Of a DNA stretch of 64,000 nt, positions 44,903 through 54,110 are shown piece after piece. The notes beneath the pieces are model-generated. The model was not told where the DNA came from and did not search any database. It saw only the letters and a program-made list of their open reading frames with translations. Positions within the stretch are counted from its first letter, which is position 1. Each line of letters starts with the position of its first letter. This stretch comes from Clostridiales bacterium (lineage in GTDB: Bacteria > Bacillota > Clostridia > Saccharofermentanales > Saccharofermentanaceae). The position numbers were made by a program, and so were the translations under genes. The stretch spans positions 124,001 to 188,000 of the forward strand of contig JAGCSR010000049.1 of the NCBI GenBank assembly GCA_017964005.1, read 5' to 3'.

Positions 44903-47328
44903 ACAATCTGAATAATGTGACCCAAGAGCAGGGTGACAACGAGAGCAGGAAGGATCAGGGGCTCCTGTCTGCTGTTTGGTCACGCCTGACCAACAGATAT
45001 TTTGTATTGTCTTTTATCTACTGTGTGTTCGGGATCATAATCCTGGTTATGACCACCAAGCTCCAATTCTCGGGATATCAGAAAACGATATCCGAAGGCT
45101 CGAAAGGTGTATCCCGCCAATATAACACCCAGGCTCCCAGAGGAGATATCTATGACGCTTCCGGTGTGCTTTTGGCGTCTACATCTTCCTACAATACTGT
45201 TATGATCGCCAATTCGTATATGGAAGATCATGACCTGAATGCCATGTGCCTCGAACTGTCCTATCTTTTCGATGAATATTATTGCTCACAGCTCTCGTCG
45301 CTGGATGATTATTTCGTTTTCGATAAGGAGACGGGTAAATTTACTTTTGTGAAGGAAGAAGAAGATATAAGGCTGTGGCAGTCGGATACGAACCTTTTTG
45401 CCCTTGACGATTATTCGCCCGGGATAATCGTTACATTCACTGATAATTATGTAAAACTGGATCCGAATCTGTTCTTCCTTTATCTGCGCAACAGGTTCTC
45501 GATCGATAATTCATACACCGAAGAGGAAGCCTACAGGATAGTTAAGCTCAGGTATCAGATATTCCAGGATAACTGGTCTTTTCAGAAGGGTACGCCTGTT
45601 CCGATAGCAGACAATGTTCCGGATGAGCTCATAAAGATCTTCGATGAACAGAATTATCACTACAAGGGAATAGTTCCCTGCAAAAAGTATGCCAGGACAT
45701 ATTCCCCGTGGGCCTTGTATTGCTGTCACGTTCTCGGTTATGTCGGAAAGATATCGGAAGAGTCCTACGCGACTTTGTCAACCTTCGGTTATACCAGTGA
45801 AGACATGGTCGGCAAGGGCGGAGTGGAACGCCAGATGGAAAGGTACCTTCACGGAGCGGGAGGTATTGCTTCCTACAATGTCTGGACCGATAAGGGAGAA
45901 GAGGGTATGTTCGTATCTTCGGACTACGGTATCAAAGCAGTCCCCGGCGCCAAAGTCACACTTACAATTGACTCAAAGTATCAGAGGATCGGAACAGAGG
46001 CCTTGAAGGATTTTATCATCGAGGCACAGGAAGCCGAGGAAGCCAAGCCTGAAGACAAGAGGAAGAAGACGGCTTCTTCAGGAGCCTTCGTTATGATGGA
46101 TGTCAATACCGGTGCTGTGCTTGGCATGGGATCTTACCCGAATTATGACCCCAACGACTTCCTGCTGGCAACTTACGGAGATAAGCAGGCTGCAGAGCAG
46201 GTCAAGTACTATCTGGGGGTCGGCGACTATAAGGATCTGAAGGACTATCCGGTGCTGAACCGTGCCGTAATGTCCCAGTATGCACCGGGATCCACATTCA
46301 AACCCATAACTGCGTTGTCGGGACTTGAGAACGGGAAGATAACCCCGCATTCGAATACCTACACTTGTGTCAGTCCTATCAAGATAGGCGGCTGGCCCTT
46401 TAAGTGCCTTGAGATGCCTGATACCGGCCACGGCGCCCTCGAACTCAATTCTGCTATGGCAACATCGTGTAATATCTACTTCATGCTCTTAGGCGTTGAT
46501 ACGGGAATCGATAATATCTCCGCCATGGCATATAAGTTCGGTCTCGGCGTCAAGAGCGGGATAGATCTTCCCGGTGAGATATCGGGAGTCATGTCTTCCC
46601 GTGAGACCAAGAGGATCCTGCATAAATCCGAATATGACAAGACCTGGTTCCCGGCCGATACAGCTCAGGCATCGATCGGTCAGTTCGATGACTGTTTTAC
46701 GATCCTGCAGCTGTGCAGATATACTGCAGGTATCGCGACAAATAAGCTCGTTACGCCCTATGTTGTGGACAGCGTTGTAGCATCTGACGGCCAGATCCTG
46801 TACAAGGGCCAAAAAGACCCCGTAGATCTGGGGATCGATGAAGATAATCTTGAAGCCGTAAGAAATGCCATGAGATGCGTTGTTACCGGTACATACCGTT
46901 GGCCCAGTACAGCCCAAAAACAGTTCAAAGATTTCCCTGATAAAAAAATACAGATCGTCTGCAAGACGGGTACGGCGGAAACCGGTTATGAAGAGATCCG
47001 TAAAGAGTATTCCAACGGACTTTTCATCTGTTATGCTCCGAAGGATGATCCGAAGGTAGCGGTTGCTATTGTTGTTGAGAACGGTGAGTGGGGAGCCTCA
47101 ACGATCATTATCGCCAAGAAACTCCTGGCTGCCTATTTCAGTGAAGATTATGATACGTCCACTCCGGTTATCGAGAATAATCCCGTTGCGGCTGACTTCA
47201 TCAACAGTAATGTTGCAGGTATGTCCAGGCCGGACGATACCGGAACCGGCACGGATACCGGAGCTGTAACCCCTGACGGCGGTAATACGGGGAACACGGA
47301 TGGTAACGATACCCCTGCAGAGGAATGA
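44887..47328 (+). CDS. mrdA: Penicillin-binding protein 2 (class B transpeptidase)
   Basis: Cross-links peptidoglycan during lateral wall growth. One membrane helix (about 40-57), then the dimerisation domain (APRGDIYDASGVLLA), then the transpeptidase domain with SxxK in PGSTFKP, SxN in TSCNIYF and KTG in VCKTGTAE. At 813 residues it is long for the family. The extra length is an insertion before the catalytic domain and a Thr/Gly/Asp-rich tail. TTG at 44887 is chosen because GGAG lies 7 bases upstream. It overlaps mreD. Confidence 0.94.
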   Translation: MGDILNNLNNVTQEQGDNESRKDQGLLSAVWSRLTNRYFVLSFIYCVFGIIILVMTTKLQFSGYQKTISEGSKGVSRQYNTQAPRGDIYDASGVLLASTSSYNTVMIANSYMEDHDLNAMCLELSYLFDEYYCSQLSSLDDYFVFDKETGKFTFVKEEEDIRLWQSDTNLFALDDYSPGIIVTFTDNYVKLDPNLFFLYLRNRFSIDNSYTEEEAYRIVKLRYQIFQDNWSFQKGTPVPIADNVPDELIKIFDEQNYHYKGIVPCKKYARTYSPWALYCCHVLGYVGKISEESYATLSTFGYTSEDMVGKGGVERQMERYLHGAGGIASYNVWTDKGEEGMFVSSDYGIKAVPGAKVTLTIDSKYQRIGTEALKDFIIEAQEAEEAKPEDKRKKTASSGAFVMMDVNTGAVLGMGSYPNYDPNDFLLATYGDKQAAEQVKYYLGVGDYKDLKDYPVLNRAVMSQYAPGSTFKPITALSGLENGKITPHSNTYTCVSPIKIGGWPFKCLEMPDTGHGALELNSAMATSCNIYFMLLGVDTGIDNISAMAYKFGLGVKSGIDLPGEISGVMSSRETKRILHKSEYDKTWFPADTAQASIGQFDDCFTILQLCRYTAGIATNKLVTPYVVDSVVASDGQILYKGQKDPVDLGIDEDNLEAVRNAMRCVVTGTYRWPSTAQKQFKDFPDKKIQIVCKTGTAETGYEEIRKEYSNGLFICYAPKDDPKVAVAIVVENGEWGASTIIIAKKLLAAYFSEDYDTSTPVIENNPVAADFINSNVAGMSRPDDTGTGTDTGAVTPDGGNTGNTDGNDTPAEE

Positions 47329-47429
47329 TTTTTGCAAATTATACAAAAAAATATGTAAAAAACACGCCGTTTATTGTACAATAAGTTTGGATTTGTATTT
47401 TCAGAGGCGAAAACTGCAGGAGATATCTG

Positions 47430-47861
47430 ATGAAGATCGTATTAATGGCTGACAATCGTAAGATGGAATTGCTCGTCAATTTCTGTATCGCATACAGGTG
47501 CCAGCTTGAGAAACATCAACTTATTTCCATCTATAACACGGCTAAGCTGCTCAATACGGCGGCAGGTCTTGATGTGTCCGGTCTGTCCGTTGATTATTCG
47601 ACGGGATTTAAGCAGCTGGCATCGAGAGCCGAATTCAACGAGCTCGACTGTGTGATCTATCTTCATGACGGGAATTCCGAGCAGGATGCCGGACAGCAGG
47701 ATCTTCTGAATGCCTGTGATATCCAGAATATCCCTTATGCCACCAATATTGCCAGTGCCGAGATACTGATCGTCGGCATCGATCAGGGATATCTTGATTA
47801 CCGTACATGGACGGACGAGCCTGATCCCGGGCCTTCCGAAGATGCCGGAGACGAAGGCTGA
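47430..47861 (+). CDS. Methylglyoxal-synthase-like protein, catalytic residues not conserved
   Basis: 143 residues with the MGS-like fold pattern (TAKLLNTAAGLDVSGL and LLNACDIQNIPYATNIASAEILI match the enzyme). The residues used by methylglyoxal synthase are missing: the His-Asp of the first strand is Asp-Asn, the phosphate-binding GGDQQ reads STGFKQ, and the PHDPD segment reads EQDAG. So conversion of dihydroxyacetone phosphate to methylglyoxal is doubtful. The C-terminal 20 residues are acidic. Its place after mreC-mreD-mrdA resembles the clostridial order in which an mgsA gene follows the shape genes. Confidence 0.75.
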   Translation: MKIVLMADNRKMELLVNFCIAYRCQLEKHQLISIYNTAKLLNTAAGLDVSGLSVDYSTGFKQLASRAEFNELDCVIYLHDGNSEQDAGQQDLLNACDIQNIPYATNIASAEILIVGIDQGYLDYRTWTDEPDPGPSEDAGDEG

Positions 47862-47868
47862 TATTGTA

Positions 47869-48528
47869 ATGAAGATCTATATGATCCCTTTGGGACCCGT
47901 TCAATCCAATATGTATCTTGCAGAAGCGCAGGATGCATTTTTTATCGTGGATCCTTCCTGTCCGTCCGATGCCGTAACCGGGGAAGTGAGGGAACGCTTC
48001 CTGGCGCAAGGCCCTTCCGCCGTCTTTATTACCCATGCCCATTTTGATCATATGTATTTTATGGAACAATGGAAGGAAGAATATCCTGATACCCCGTTAT
48101 ATATGTCGGCCAAAGATGCCAAACTTCTTAAAGATCCCGATCATAACTGTTCTTCTCTTACTTTCAGAGGAAGGTCTTTTGAGGATGTAACAAGCGACAT
48201 CATGGCAGTTGACGGTAAGTTTATCGCAGGGGACAGCCGAAGTGGAGTGAAGACCACGATTTATTCGACTCCTGGCCATACATCCGGTTCCTGTTCGATC
48301 CTGCTGGAAGAATATTCCGGGGATAAAGTGACCGACAGGGCCCTTTTTACCGGCGATGCCCTGTTTTGCGGCAGCGTAGGCAGGTGTGACTTCGAGACAG
48401 GATCCGAATCAGAGATGCGACAGAGTGTTGCGTTTTTCGCTTCCTTACCGAAAGACCTGAGAGTGTATCCCGGGCACGGACCTTCCACCGACATCGGATC
48501 GGAGATAAGGCATAATCCGTTCTTTTAA
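47869..48528 (+). CDS. MBL-fold metallo-hydrolase (glyoxalase II-like)
   Basis: 219 residues of the metallo-beta-lactamase hydrolase fold. The metal motif THAHFDH is near residue 60. GHTSG, FTGDALF and PGHG supply the remaining ligands. Substrate unknown. Members close to this pattern hydrolyse thioesters of hydroxyacyl-glutathione or similar. The ATG at 47869 is 7 bases after the preceding stop. The ribosome-binding site GAAGG is weak. Confidence 0.88.
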   Translation: MKIYMIPLGPVQSNMYLAEAQDAFFIVDPSCPSDAVTGEVRERFLAQGPSAVFITHAHFDHMYFMEQWKEEYPDTPLYMSAKDAKLLKDPDHNCSSLTFRGRSFEDVTSDIMAVDGKFIAGDSRSGVKTTIYSTPGHTSGSCSILLEEYSGDKVTDRALFTGDALFCGSVGRCDFETGSESEMRQSVAFFASLPKDLRVYPGHGPSTDIGSEIRHNPFF

Positions 48529-48559
48529 TATTTTCTCTGTTATGGTATATTAACTTTTA

Positions 48560-48580
48560 CGCTTTTAATCATTAAAAGCG
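48560..48580 (+). promoter_or_regulatory. Palindrome in the pheS leader
   Basis: CGCTTTTAAT-C-ATTAAAAGCG, a perfect 10-bp inverted repeat 25 bases before pheS. It is followed by no U-run, so it looks more like an operator or leader hairpin than a terminator. The leader is too short for a T-box. Confidence 0.4.
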
Positions 48581-48605
48581 ATAGTCCTGTCGGAGGTTAT
48601 ATACC

Positions 48606-49637
48606 ATGAGTGACATGAAAGAATCGCTGCTTGCGCTGCGCGATGAATTCGATAAGCACATTGAAGAGATACAGGATTCGGATCTTGCGGAGAAGATGCG
48701 TGTAGCATATCTCGGTAAGAAGGGATCCCTTACCCAGGTCTTAAGGGGCATGGGCGGTCTTTCTCCCGAAGAAAGACCTGAGATCGGCAAGATCGCCAAT
48801 GAGGTAAGGACTCACATGGAAGAGTCCCTTGAGAAAGTAACTGCCAGGATCAAGGCGTTCGAGAGCAGTAAGAAACTGGAACGTGAGATCATCGACGTTA
48901 CTCTTCCTTCACAGTTTAAGGGCGCCGGAGCAAGGCATCCGCTGAATATGGCGATCAATGAGATCTGCGATATCTTCCTGGGACTCGGTTATTCCATCGG
49001 TGAAGGTCCCGAGGTTGAATACGACAAATATAACTTTGAACTCTTGAGGATTCCCGAGGGACACCCTGCAAGGGATACACAGGACACATTCTACATTAAC
49101 GACAATATCCTTCTTAGGACCCAGACATCTGGTATGCAGATCAGGATCATGGAGCAGACCAAGCCCCCGATCAAGGTTATCTGCCCCGGTAAGGTATACA
49201 GGTCAGATGCTTTGGATTCCACCCATTCTCCGGTATTCCACCAGATCGAAGGACTTGTTGTGGACAAGGGCGTTACCATGGGTGACCTGGTCGGTTCTCT
49301 GAGGCTTTTCGCCAAAAAGCTCTTCGGAGAGAAGACGGAGATCAGATTGAGACCCCATCACTTCCCGTTTACCGAGCCGTCCGTTGAGGTCGATCTTACA
49401 TGCTGGTCCTGCGGAGGATGCGGATGCCGCGTCTGCAAGAATGAGGGCTGGATCGAAGTCCTCGGTGCAGGAATGGTCCATCCCGAAGTCCTGTCGAACT
49501 GCGGTATCGATCCTGAAGTCTACAGCGGCTTCGCTTTCGGTATCGGTGTTGAAAGAACTGCCATGGGCCGTTACGGAATAGACGACATCAGGCTCCTGTA
49601 CGAGAATGATGTCAGATTCCTGGAACAATTCAAGTGA
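48606..49637 (+). CDS. pheS: Phenylalanyl-tRNA synthetase alpha subunit
   Basis: Catalytic class II subunit of the alpha2beta2 enzyme charging tRNA-Phe. An N-terminal coiled coil (about 1-85) precedes the catalytic core, with GARHPL, motif 2 ([19 protein letters not shown]), a four-cysteine segment ([12 protein letters not shown]) and motif 3 ([14 protein letters not shown]). 343 residues is normal. GGAGG lies 7 bases before the ATG. Confidence 0.97.
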   Translation: MSDMKESLLALRDEFDKHIEEIQDSDLAEKMRVAYLGKKGSLTQVLRGMGGLSPEERPEIGKIANEVRTHMEESLEKVTARIKAFESSKKLEREIIDVTLPSQFKGAGARHPLNMAINEICDIFLGLGYSIGEGPEVEYDKYNFELLRIPEGHPARDTQDTFYINDNILLRTQTSGMQIRIMEQTKPPIKVICPGKVYRSDALDSTHSPVFHQIEGLVVDKGVTMGDLVGSLRLFAKKLFGEKTEIRLRPHHFPFTEPSVEVDLTCWSCGGCGCRVCKNEGWIEVLGAGMVHPEVLSNCGIDPEVYSGFAFGIGVERTAMGRYGIDDIRLLYENDVRFLEQFK

Positions 49638-49657
49638 TAAGGGAGGATCGATAGTAT

Positions 49658-52093
49658 ATGAAAGCTCCTGTTATTTGGCTTAAAGATTTCACGGATATAG
49701 ATGTGTCCGCCAAGGAATTGGGTGACGCCCTGACGATGTCGGGGTCCAAGGTCGAAGAGGTTATCGACTGTAAACTTTCCGGCGTTGTGGCTGGTAAGAT
49801 ATTGTCTGTTGCCGAACACCCCGATTCGGACCATCTTCATATCCTTAAGGTTGACCTGGGTGACAAGTACGGCCACGATGTTCAGATAGTGTGCGGTGCC
49901 CCAAATGTATATGAGGGAATGCTGTGCCCGGTTGCGACTGTAGGTGCCGAACTTCCCGAGATCACGATCAAGAAGGGCAAGATCCGCGGCGTCGAGAGCT
50001 TCGGAATGTGCTGTTCCGGAGAAGAACTGGGCGCTGCTGCCGCCGGTAAGCCCGGTGCTGATGTTTACGGGCTTTGGGATCTCAAGGATCTGGATCCGGT
50101 TCCCGAAGTCGGAGCTGATCTTCGTGATGTATTGAATCTCGATAATCTTGTAACATTGGATTTTGAGATCACTTCCAACCGTCCCGACTGCTTCTCCATT
50201 GAAGGTCTTGGCAGGGAGGCAGCCGTAACTTTGGGCAAGCCTTTCCGTCCAGTAAAGTCTGAACTGAAGCTTGAGGGAACACGTGATATTAATGATATCG
50301 CCAAGATCGATATCGAAGATCCGAACCTTTGCTACAGATATTGTTCCAGAGTCGTAGAAGACGTTACGATCGGTCCTTCTCCCGACTGGATGGCAGAGCG
50401 CCTTCTTGCAGCCGGTATGAGACCCATCAATAACATCGTTGATATCACCAACTATGTCTGTCTCGAATTGGGACAGCCCATGCATGCGTTTGACCTGGAT
50501 TACCTTGCGAATAACCACATTATCGTAAGGCGTGCCAAGAACGGCGAGATCGTAAAGACTCTCGATAACAATGAAGCTGCCAATGAGCATGTGCTCACAT
50601 CAGATATGCTCGTTATCGCGGACGAAGAGAAGATCTGTGCGCTGGCAGGCGTCATGGGCGGCGCTAACTCCGAAGTCCTTCCCACGACGAAAGAGATCCT
50701 GTTCGAATGCGCAACCTTCAACGGCGTATCCGTAAGAAGAACCGCGATCAAGAACGGTCTCAGGACAGAGTCTTCATCCCGTTATGAGAAGGGGCTTGAT
50801 CCCGAGAATACCATGCGGGCTCTTGACAGGGCATGCGAACTGGTAGAACTACTGGGCTGCGGTAAGGTCTGCAAGGGTGTTATCGACAACTACCCCACAA
50901 AACTTTCCGTCAATCATATTCCTTTCCGTCCTGCAAAGATCAACGAGTTCCTCGGTATCAATGCCGAAGAATCTTTCATGGTGGATACACTTACCGAATT
51001 GGGATGTACATTTGCCGATGAAGACGGCGTGCGCATGGTAATTCCGCCCACATTCCGTCCCGATCTTCTTGCCGAAGCGGACATTGCGGAAGAAGTTGCA
51101 AGATTCTACGGATACAACAAGATCGAAGCGACACTTCTTTCCGGCAAAGAGACAACTCTTGGCGGACGCAACAAGGAACAGTCCGTTACCGAGAAGATCC
51201 GCGATACTCTGGTGTCCTGCGGCTTCTATGAGGCGATCACATATTCTTTCGAATCGCCTTCGGATCTGGATAAGCTCAGGCTTCCGTCTGATTCCCCTCT
51301 GAGAAAACAGGTTGTTATCTCCAATCCTTTGGGAGATGATTCATCCGTCATGAGAACCTCAATGATCCCTTCCATGCTCCGCATCGCATCCCGTAATGCC
51401 AACCGCGGAACATCCAAGGCAGGTGTTTTCGAGGCGGCATATGTTTATCTTCCCGATGAGGATCCTGCTAAACTCCCTTATGAGAGAAGGACACTTTGCG
51501 GATTCTCCTACGATACTGATTCTTCTGCCGACAGCGCAGACATCTTCTATGAAGTCAAAGGTATCATCGAGGAACTGCTGACGGTGCTCGGAATAAGATC
51601 TTACAGCTTTGAGGCTCTTACCACAGATCCGGTATACCATCCCGGCCGCACGGCATCACTTGCAGTCAACGGCAAGGTTTGCGGTACAGTCGGTGTTATC
51701 CATCCCGAGACTGCCGATAACTTTGACTGTCCTGCGAAGCTTTGCATATTCGATATCGATATAGAGAAACTTATCGACGCTGCAAAGTCCGCCCGTGTCT
51801 ATAAGCCTCTTCCCAGGTTCCCGGCGATCACCCGTGACCTGTCACTGATCGTCGATAAGTCCGTCGAAGTAGGTCAGATCATTCGCACCGCAAAGAAAGC
51901 AGGCGGCAACTTCCTCAAGGAAGTCAACTTCCTCAGCGTTTACGAGAATGCGGTTCTCGGGGACAAGAAGTCCGTTGCGATCTCCCTTGTGTTCAGAGCT
52001 GATGACAAGACCCTGAGTGACAGTGATATCACTCCCGCATATAACGATGTACTTGCCGCTTTGGACAAGACACACGGTGCTAAGCTGAGATAA
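49658..52093 (+). CDS. pheT: Phenylalanyl-tRNA synthetase beta subunit
   Basis: Non-catalytic, tRNA-binding and editing subunit. The layout of the 811 residues is standard: an EMAP-like OB domain (about 40-155, VAEHPDSDHLHILKVDLG), the B3/B4 editing module (EITSNRPDCFSIEGLGREA, MRPINNIVDITNYV), B5, and a C-terminal anticodon-binding (FDX-ACB) domain (LPRFPAITRDLSLIVDK). 20 bases separate it from pheS. A strong terminator follows. Confidence 0.97.
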   Translation: MKAPVIWLKDFTDIDVSAKELGDALTMSGSKVEEVIDCKLSGVVAGKILSVAEHPDSDHLHILKVDLGDKYGHDVQIVCGAPNVYEGMLCPVATVGAELPEITIKKGKIRGVESFGMCCSGEELGAAAAGKPGADVYGLWDLKDLDPVPEVGADLRDVLNLDNLVTLDFEITSNRPDCFSIEGLGREAAVTLGKPFRPVKSELKLEGTRDINDIAKIDIEDPNLCYRYCSRVVEDVTIGPSPDWMAERLLAAGMRPINNIVDITNYVCLELGQPMHAFDLDYLANNHIIVRRAKNGEIVKTLDNNEAANEHVLTSDMLVIADEEKICALAGVMGGANSEVLPTTKEILFECATFNGVSVRRTAIKNGLRTESSSRYEKGLDPENTMRALDRACELVELLGCGKVCKGVIDNYPTKLSVNHIPFRPAKINEFLGINAEESFMVDTLTELGCTFADEDGVRMVIPPTFRPDLLAEADIAEEVARFYGYNKIEATLLSGKETTLGGRNKEQSVTEKIRDTLVSCGFYEAITYSFESPSDLDKLRLPSDSPLRKQVVISNPLGDDSSVMRTSMIPSMLRIASRNANRGTSKAGVFEAAYVYLPDEDPAKLPYERRTLCGFSYDTDSSADSADIFYEVKGIIEELLTVLGIRSYSFEALTTDPVYHPGRTASLAVNGKVCGTVGVIHPETADNFDCPAKLCIFDIDIEKLIDAAKSARVYKPLPRFPAITRDLSLIVDKSVEVGQIIRTAKKAGGNFLKEVNFLSVYENAVLGDKKSVAISLVFRADDKTLSDSDITPAYNDVLAALDKTHGAKLR

Positions 52094-52116
52094 TAAAGTC
52101 TATTTATGACATAAGG

Positions 52117-52145
52117 CGCTGCTCTTTCGGGAGCAGCGTTTTTTT
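52117..52145 (+). terminator. Intrinsic terminator of pheST
   Basis: CGCTGCTC (52117-52124) pairs with GAGCAGCG (52131-52138) and is followed by seven T. Confidence 0.92.
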
Positions 52146-52365
52146 GCGTTCTTATCGGGTGAATGTAAACCTAGTATTTCCTTATGTTCAGTGGAGTTCC
52201 AAACAATTTGTCGTTTTTCGTAGGTAAATTTGCCTGAATTGTCGGTAATTGTGAGACTTTCGTAGTTTTTTTTCGCTTTTGAAAAGCAGATGATATTGAT
52301 ATATCCCGAGGGCAAATAGAAGGAGTCCTCCGGGATGATCATCTTGATGAAGGAGGCGGCAGTTT
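52146..52365 (+). other. Leader region before the pseudopilin-like genes
   Basis: A 220-base AT-rich gap. It holds a T8 tract with a GCTTTT-G-AAAAGC hairpin near 52275, a weak promoter-like pair (TTTTGA and TATATC about 17 bases apart), and a hairpin at 52303-52336 (ATCCCGAGG with CCTCCGGGAT, one bulge) about 30 bases before the start codon. I looked for T-box and cyclic-dinucleotide riboswitch cores and saw none. Confidence 0.35.
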
Positions 52366-52644
52366 ATGGGTTCGAGCATAGAGACGGCAGTGGTCTTTAC
52401 GGCCATTATGCTGATAATCACTTTCCTTATCACCGGGTCAGAGAATATGGCCTTTGACAGTGTTGACAAGACCCGGTACGGGATAAGGGAACTTGCGTAT
52501 ATGGAAGAAGACGGGGATATCTGTTCAACAAAGGATATCGGCGGTGCGGATGCCGTCAATACTTCTCCGGAGAAACTGTGCACATTGCTGTCCGGGATCT
52601 CCGACAACTACAGGATCCTGTATGACGCGGTTGGAGGTTTATGA
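52366..52644 (+). CDS. Small TadE-like pseudopilin candidate
   Basis: 92 residues. A very short leader, then SSIETAVVFTAIMLIITFLIT, one membrane helix with a Glu four residues after the Gly, as in class III pilins of the Flp/Tad systems (normally position 5). The rest is acidic with no domain recognised. GGAGG lies upstream. Its stop overlaps the next start. Function inferred only from the helix and its neighbours. Confidence 0.6.
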   Translation: MGSSIETAVVFTAIMLIITFLITGSENMAFDSVDKTRYGIRELAYMEEDGDICSTKDIGGADAVNTSPEKLCTLLSGISDNYRILYDAVGGL

Positions 52645-54110
52645 TGGCACACAATAAAGCATTGCGGTCTAAGAAAGACAGGAAGAACAGTGTAAGGCTG
52701 ATTGCTGCAAAGAAGGATTCCTGGCGGGGGCGGCGCAGCAAGCGGGGAGGGATTACCCTGTTCCTGGCGATAATGTTGGCGGCATTGATCTTCCTGGAGT
52801 GTACATTTGTAACTTTTGTTTGGAATCTTGACCACAGACTTGCGGTAAACAGGGCGCTGAAGGCGCAGGTTGAATGTATCCTGGCGGACTATAACAGGCA
52901 GTTGTTTGATGTTTACGGGATATATGCATATTCACTGAATGAAGTGGATGACGAGGTTTTCGAGCGTGTCCTTACGGCAAACGGTTATGACGGAGGTCAG
53001 GAATTGACCGTGTACGGATCCGAAAGCCTCGATAAAGACTGTATAAAGAGGGCGATATCGGAATACTACGGATACAGGATGCCCGGGGTGTGCGGAAGCA
53101 TCCTTGTTGAGCAGTTCGGAGAGATCCTGAAGGAACTTGATAAATACGGGGTGATCGATAAGCTTCAGTCTCTCAGGGGAAGCAAGGCATCCGAATATCT
53201 TGCCGAGATCCTTTCAGGCGCATCCAAATTGGAGGATTATCTGTCGGATGTTGATGAGAAGTATGATGTCTCGGGAATATTGGATAACTCGGATGTGTTT
53301 GATTCCTTCAGGAAAGGCCTTAAGGATGACCGCAATGACCTTTCGGATTCGGATATCAAGGCTGATCTTTCGAATGCAGACTGGATACTGGATTCCCTTA
53401 ACGCGTTCTCTGACATCAACAGCAAGGTCTCGGATGTGGGCGAACTTACGGGAATGCAGCTGTACTGCGCACATTACGCTGCATATAACTTCGACTGCAG
53501 GCTGCCTAATGAAGATGATGCGAGCATAAACGGGACATTATTCTCGGATATACATGAGGGTAATGAGTATGACACGGAATATCTCATCACGGGGATCAAC
53601 GGGAAGGCTGCTTGTTTTACGATGTCGGTTCTTATCCACGGAGCTTTGTCCGGTATGGAATTCCTCAAACTTAAGCAGGACAAGAAATTCCAGGCTGTTG
53701 TCAAGGTCGTCGCTGTCGTTCTGTCGGAACTTATCGCGGTAATAAGCGAAGGCTCCGTTGAGATCCCGCCCAAGGTAATGGAGGTTTGGCTTACGGGGTT
53801 TTGCGCTGCTTTGATCGCTCTTAAGGACCTTAATCAGGTTGAGAAAGGGGAGAAGATAGCAGTCTTCAAGGACGGTGACACCGAATTCATCAAAGTCGGA
53901 TACCGGGATTTTATGTTCTCATTCGCGCTCCTGTCGCCCTATCCTCTGGTTATGCCCAGGATCCTTACCGTTCTGAAGAGGGATTACGGAGATCTATATG
54001 TTGCAGCGTCCGCGGTAACTTCATACGGCAGTTATGAATATGACTGTGACAAGAAATATCACATGTACACGAGGGAGGCGTTCTATGAGAAAGACGAACA
54101 AACGGCATAA
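52644..54110 (+). CDS. DUF5702-like membrane-anchored protein of a Tad-type locus
   Basis: 488 residues. A basic leader (residues 1-35, RGRRSKRGG) precedes one helix (ITLFLAIMLAALIFLECTF), as in TadG-like proteins. The segment LAVNRALKAQVECILADYNRQLFDVYGIY is characteristic of the DUF5702 family seen beside clostridial Tad genes. The large extracytoplasmic part is acidic and helical, with a hydrophobic stretch near 345-370. ATG at 52644 is preferred to 52641 because GGAGG is then 6 bases away. Its end overlaps the next gene by 26 bases. Confidence 0.65.
   Translation: MAHNKALRSKKDRKNSVRLIAAKKDSWRGRRSKRGGITLFLAIMLAALIFLECTFVTFVWNLDHRLAVNRALKAQVECILADYNRQLFDVYGIYAYSLNEVDDEVFERVLTANGYDGGQELTVYGSESLDKDCIKRAISEYYGYRMPGVCGSILVEQFGEILKELDKYGVIDKLQSLRGSKASEYLAEILSGASKLEDYLSDVDEKYDVSGILDNSDVFDSFRKGLKDDRNDLSDSDIKADLSNADWILDSLNAFSDINSKVSDVGELTGMQLYCAHYAAYNFDCRLPNEDDASINGTLFSDIHEGNEYDTEYLITGINGKAACFTMSVLIHGALSGMEFLKLKQDKKFQAVVKVVAVVLSELIAVISEGSVEIPPKVMEVWLTGFCAALIALKDLNQVEKGEKIAVFKDGDTEFIKVGYRDFMFSFALLSPYPLVMPRILTVLKRDYGDLYVAASAVTSYGSYEYDCDKKYHMYTREAFYEKDEQTA

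Noticed and set aside
49571..50590. Long minus-strand open frame opposite pheT
   Set aside because: Shadow of the codon pattern of pheT. No motif and no ribosome-binding site.
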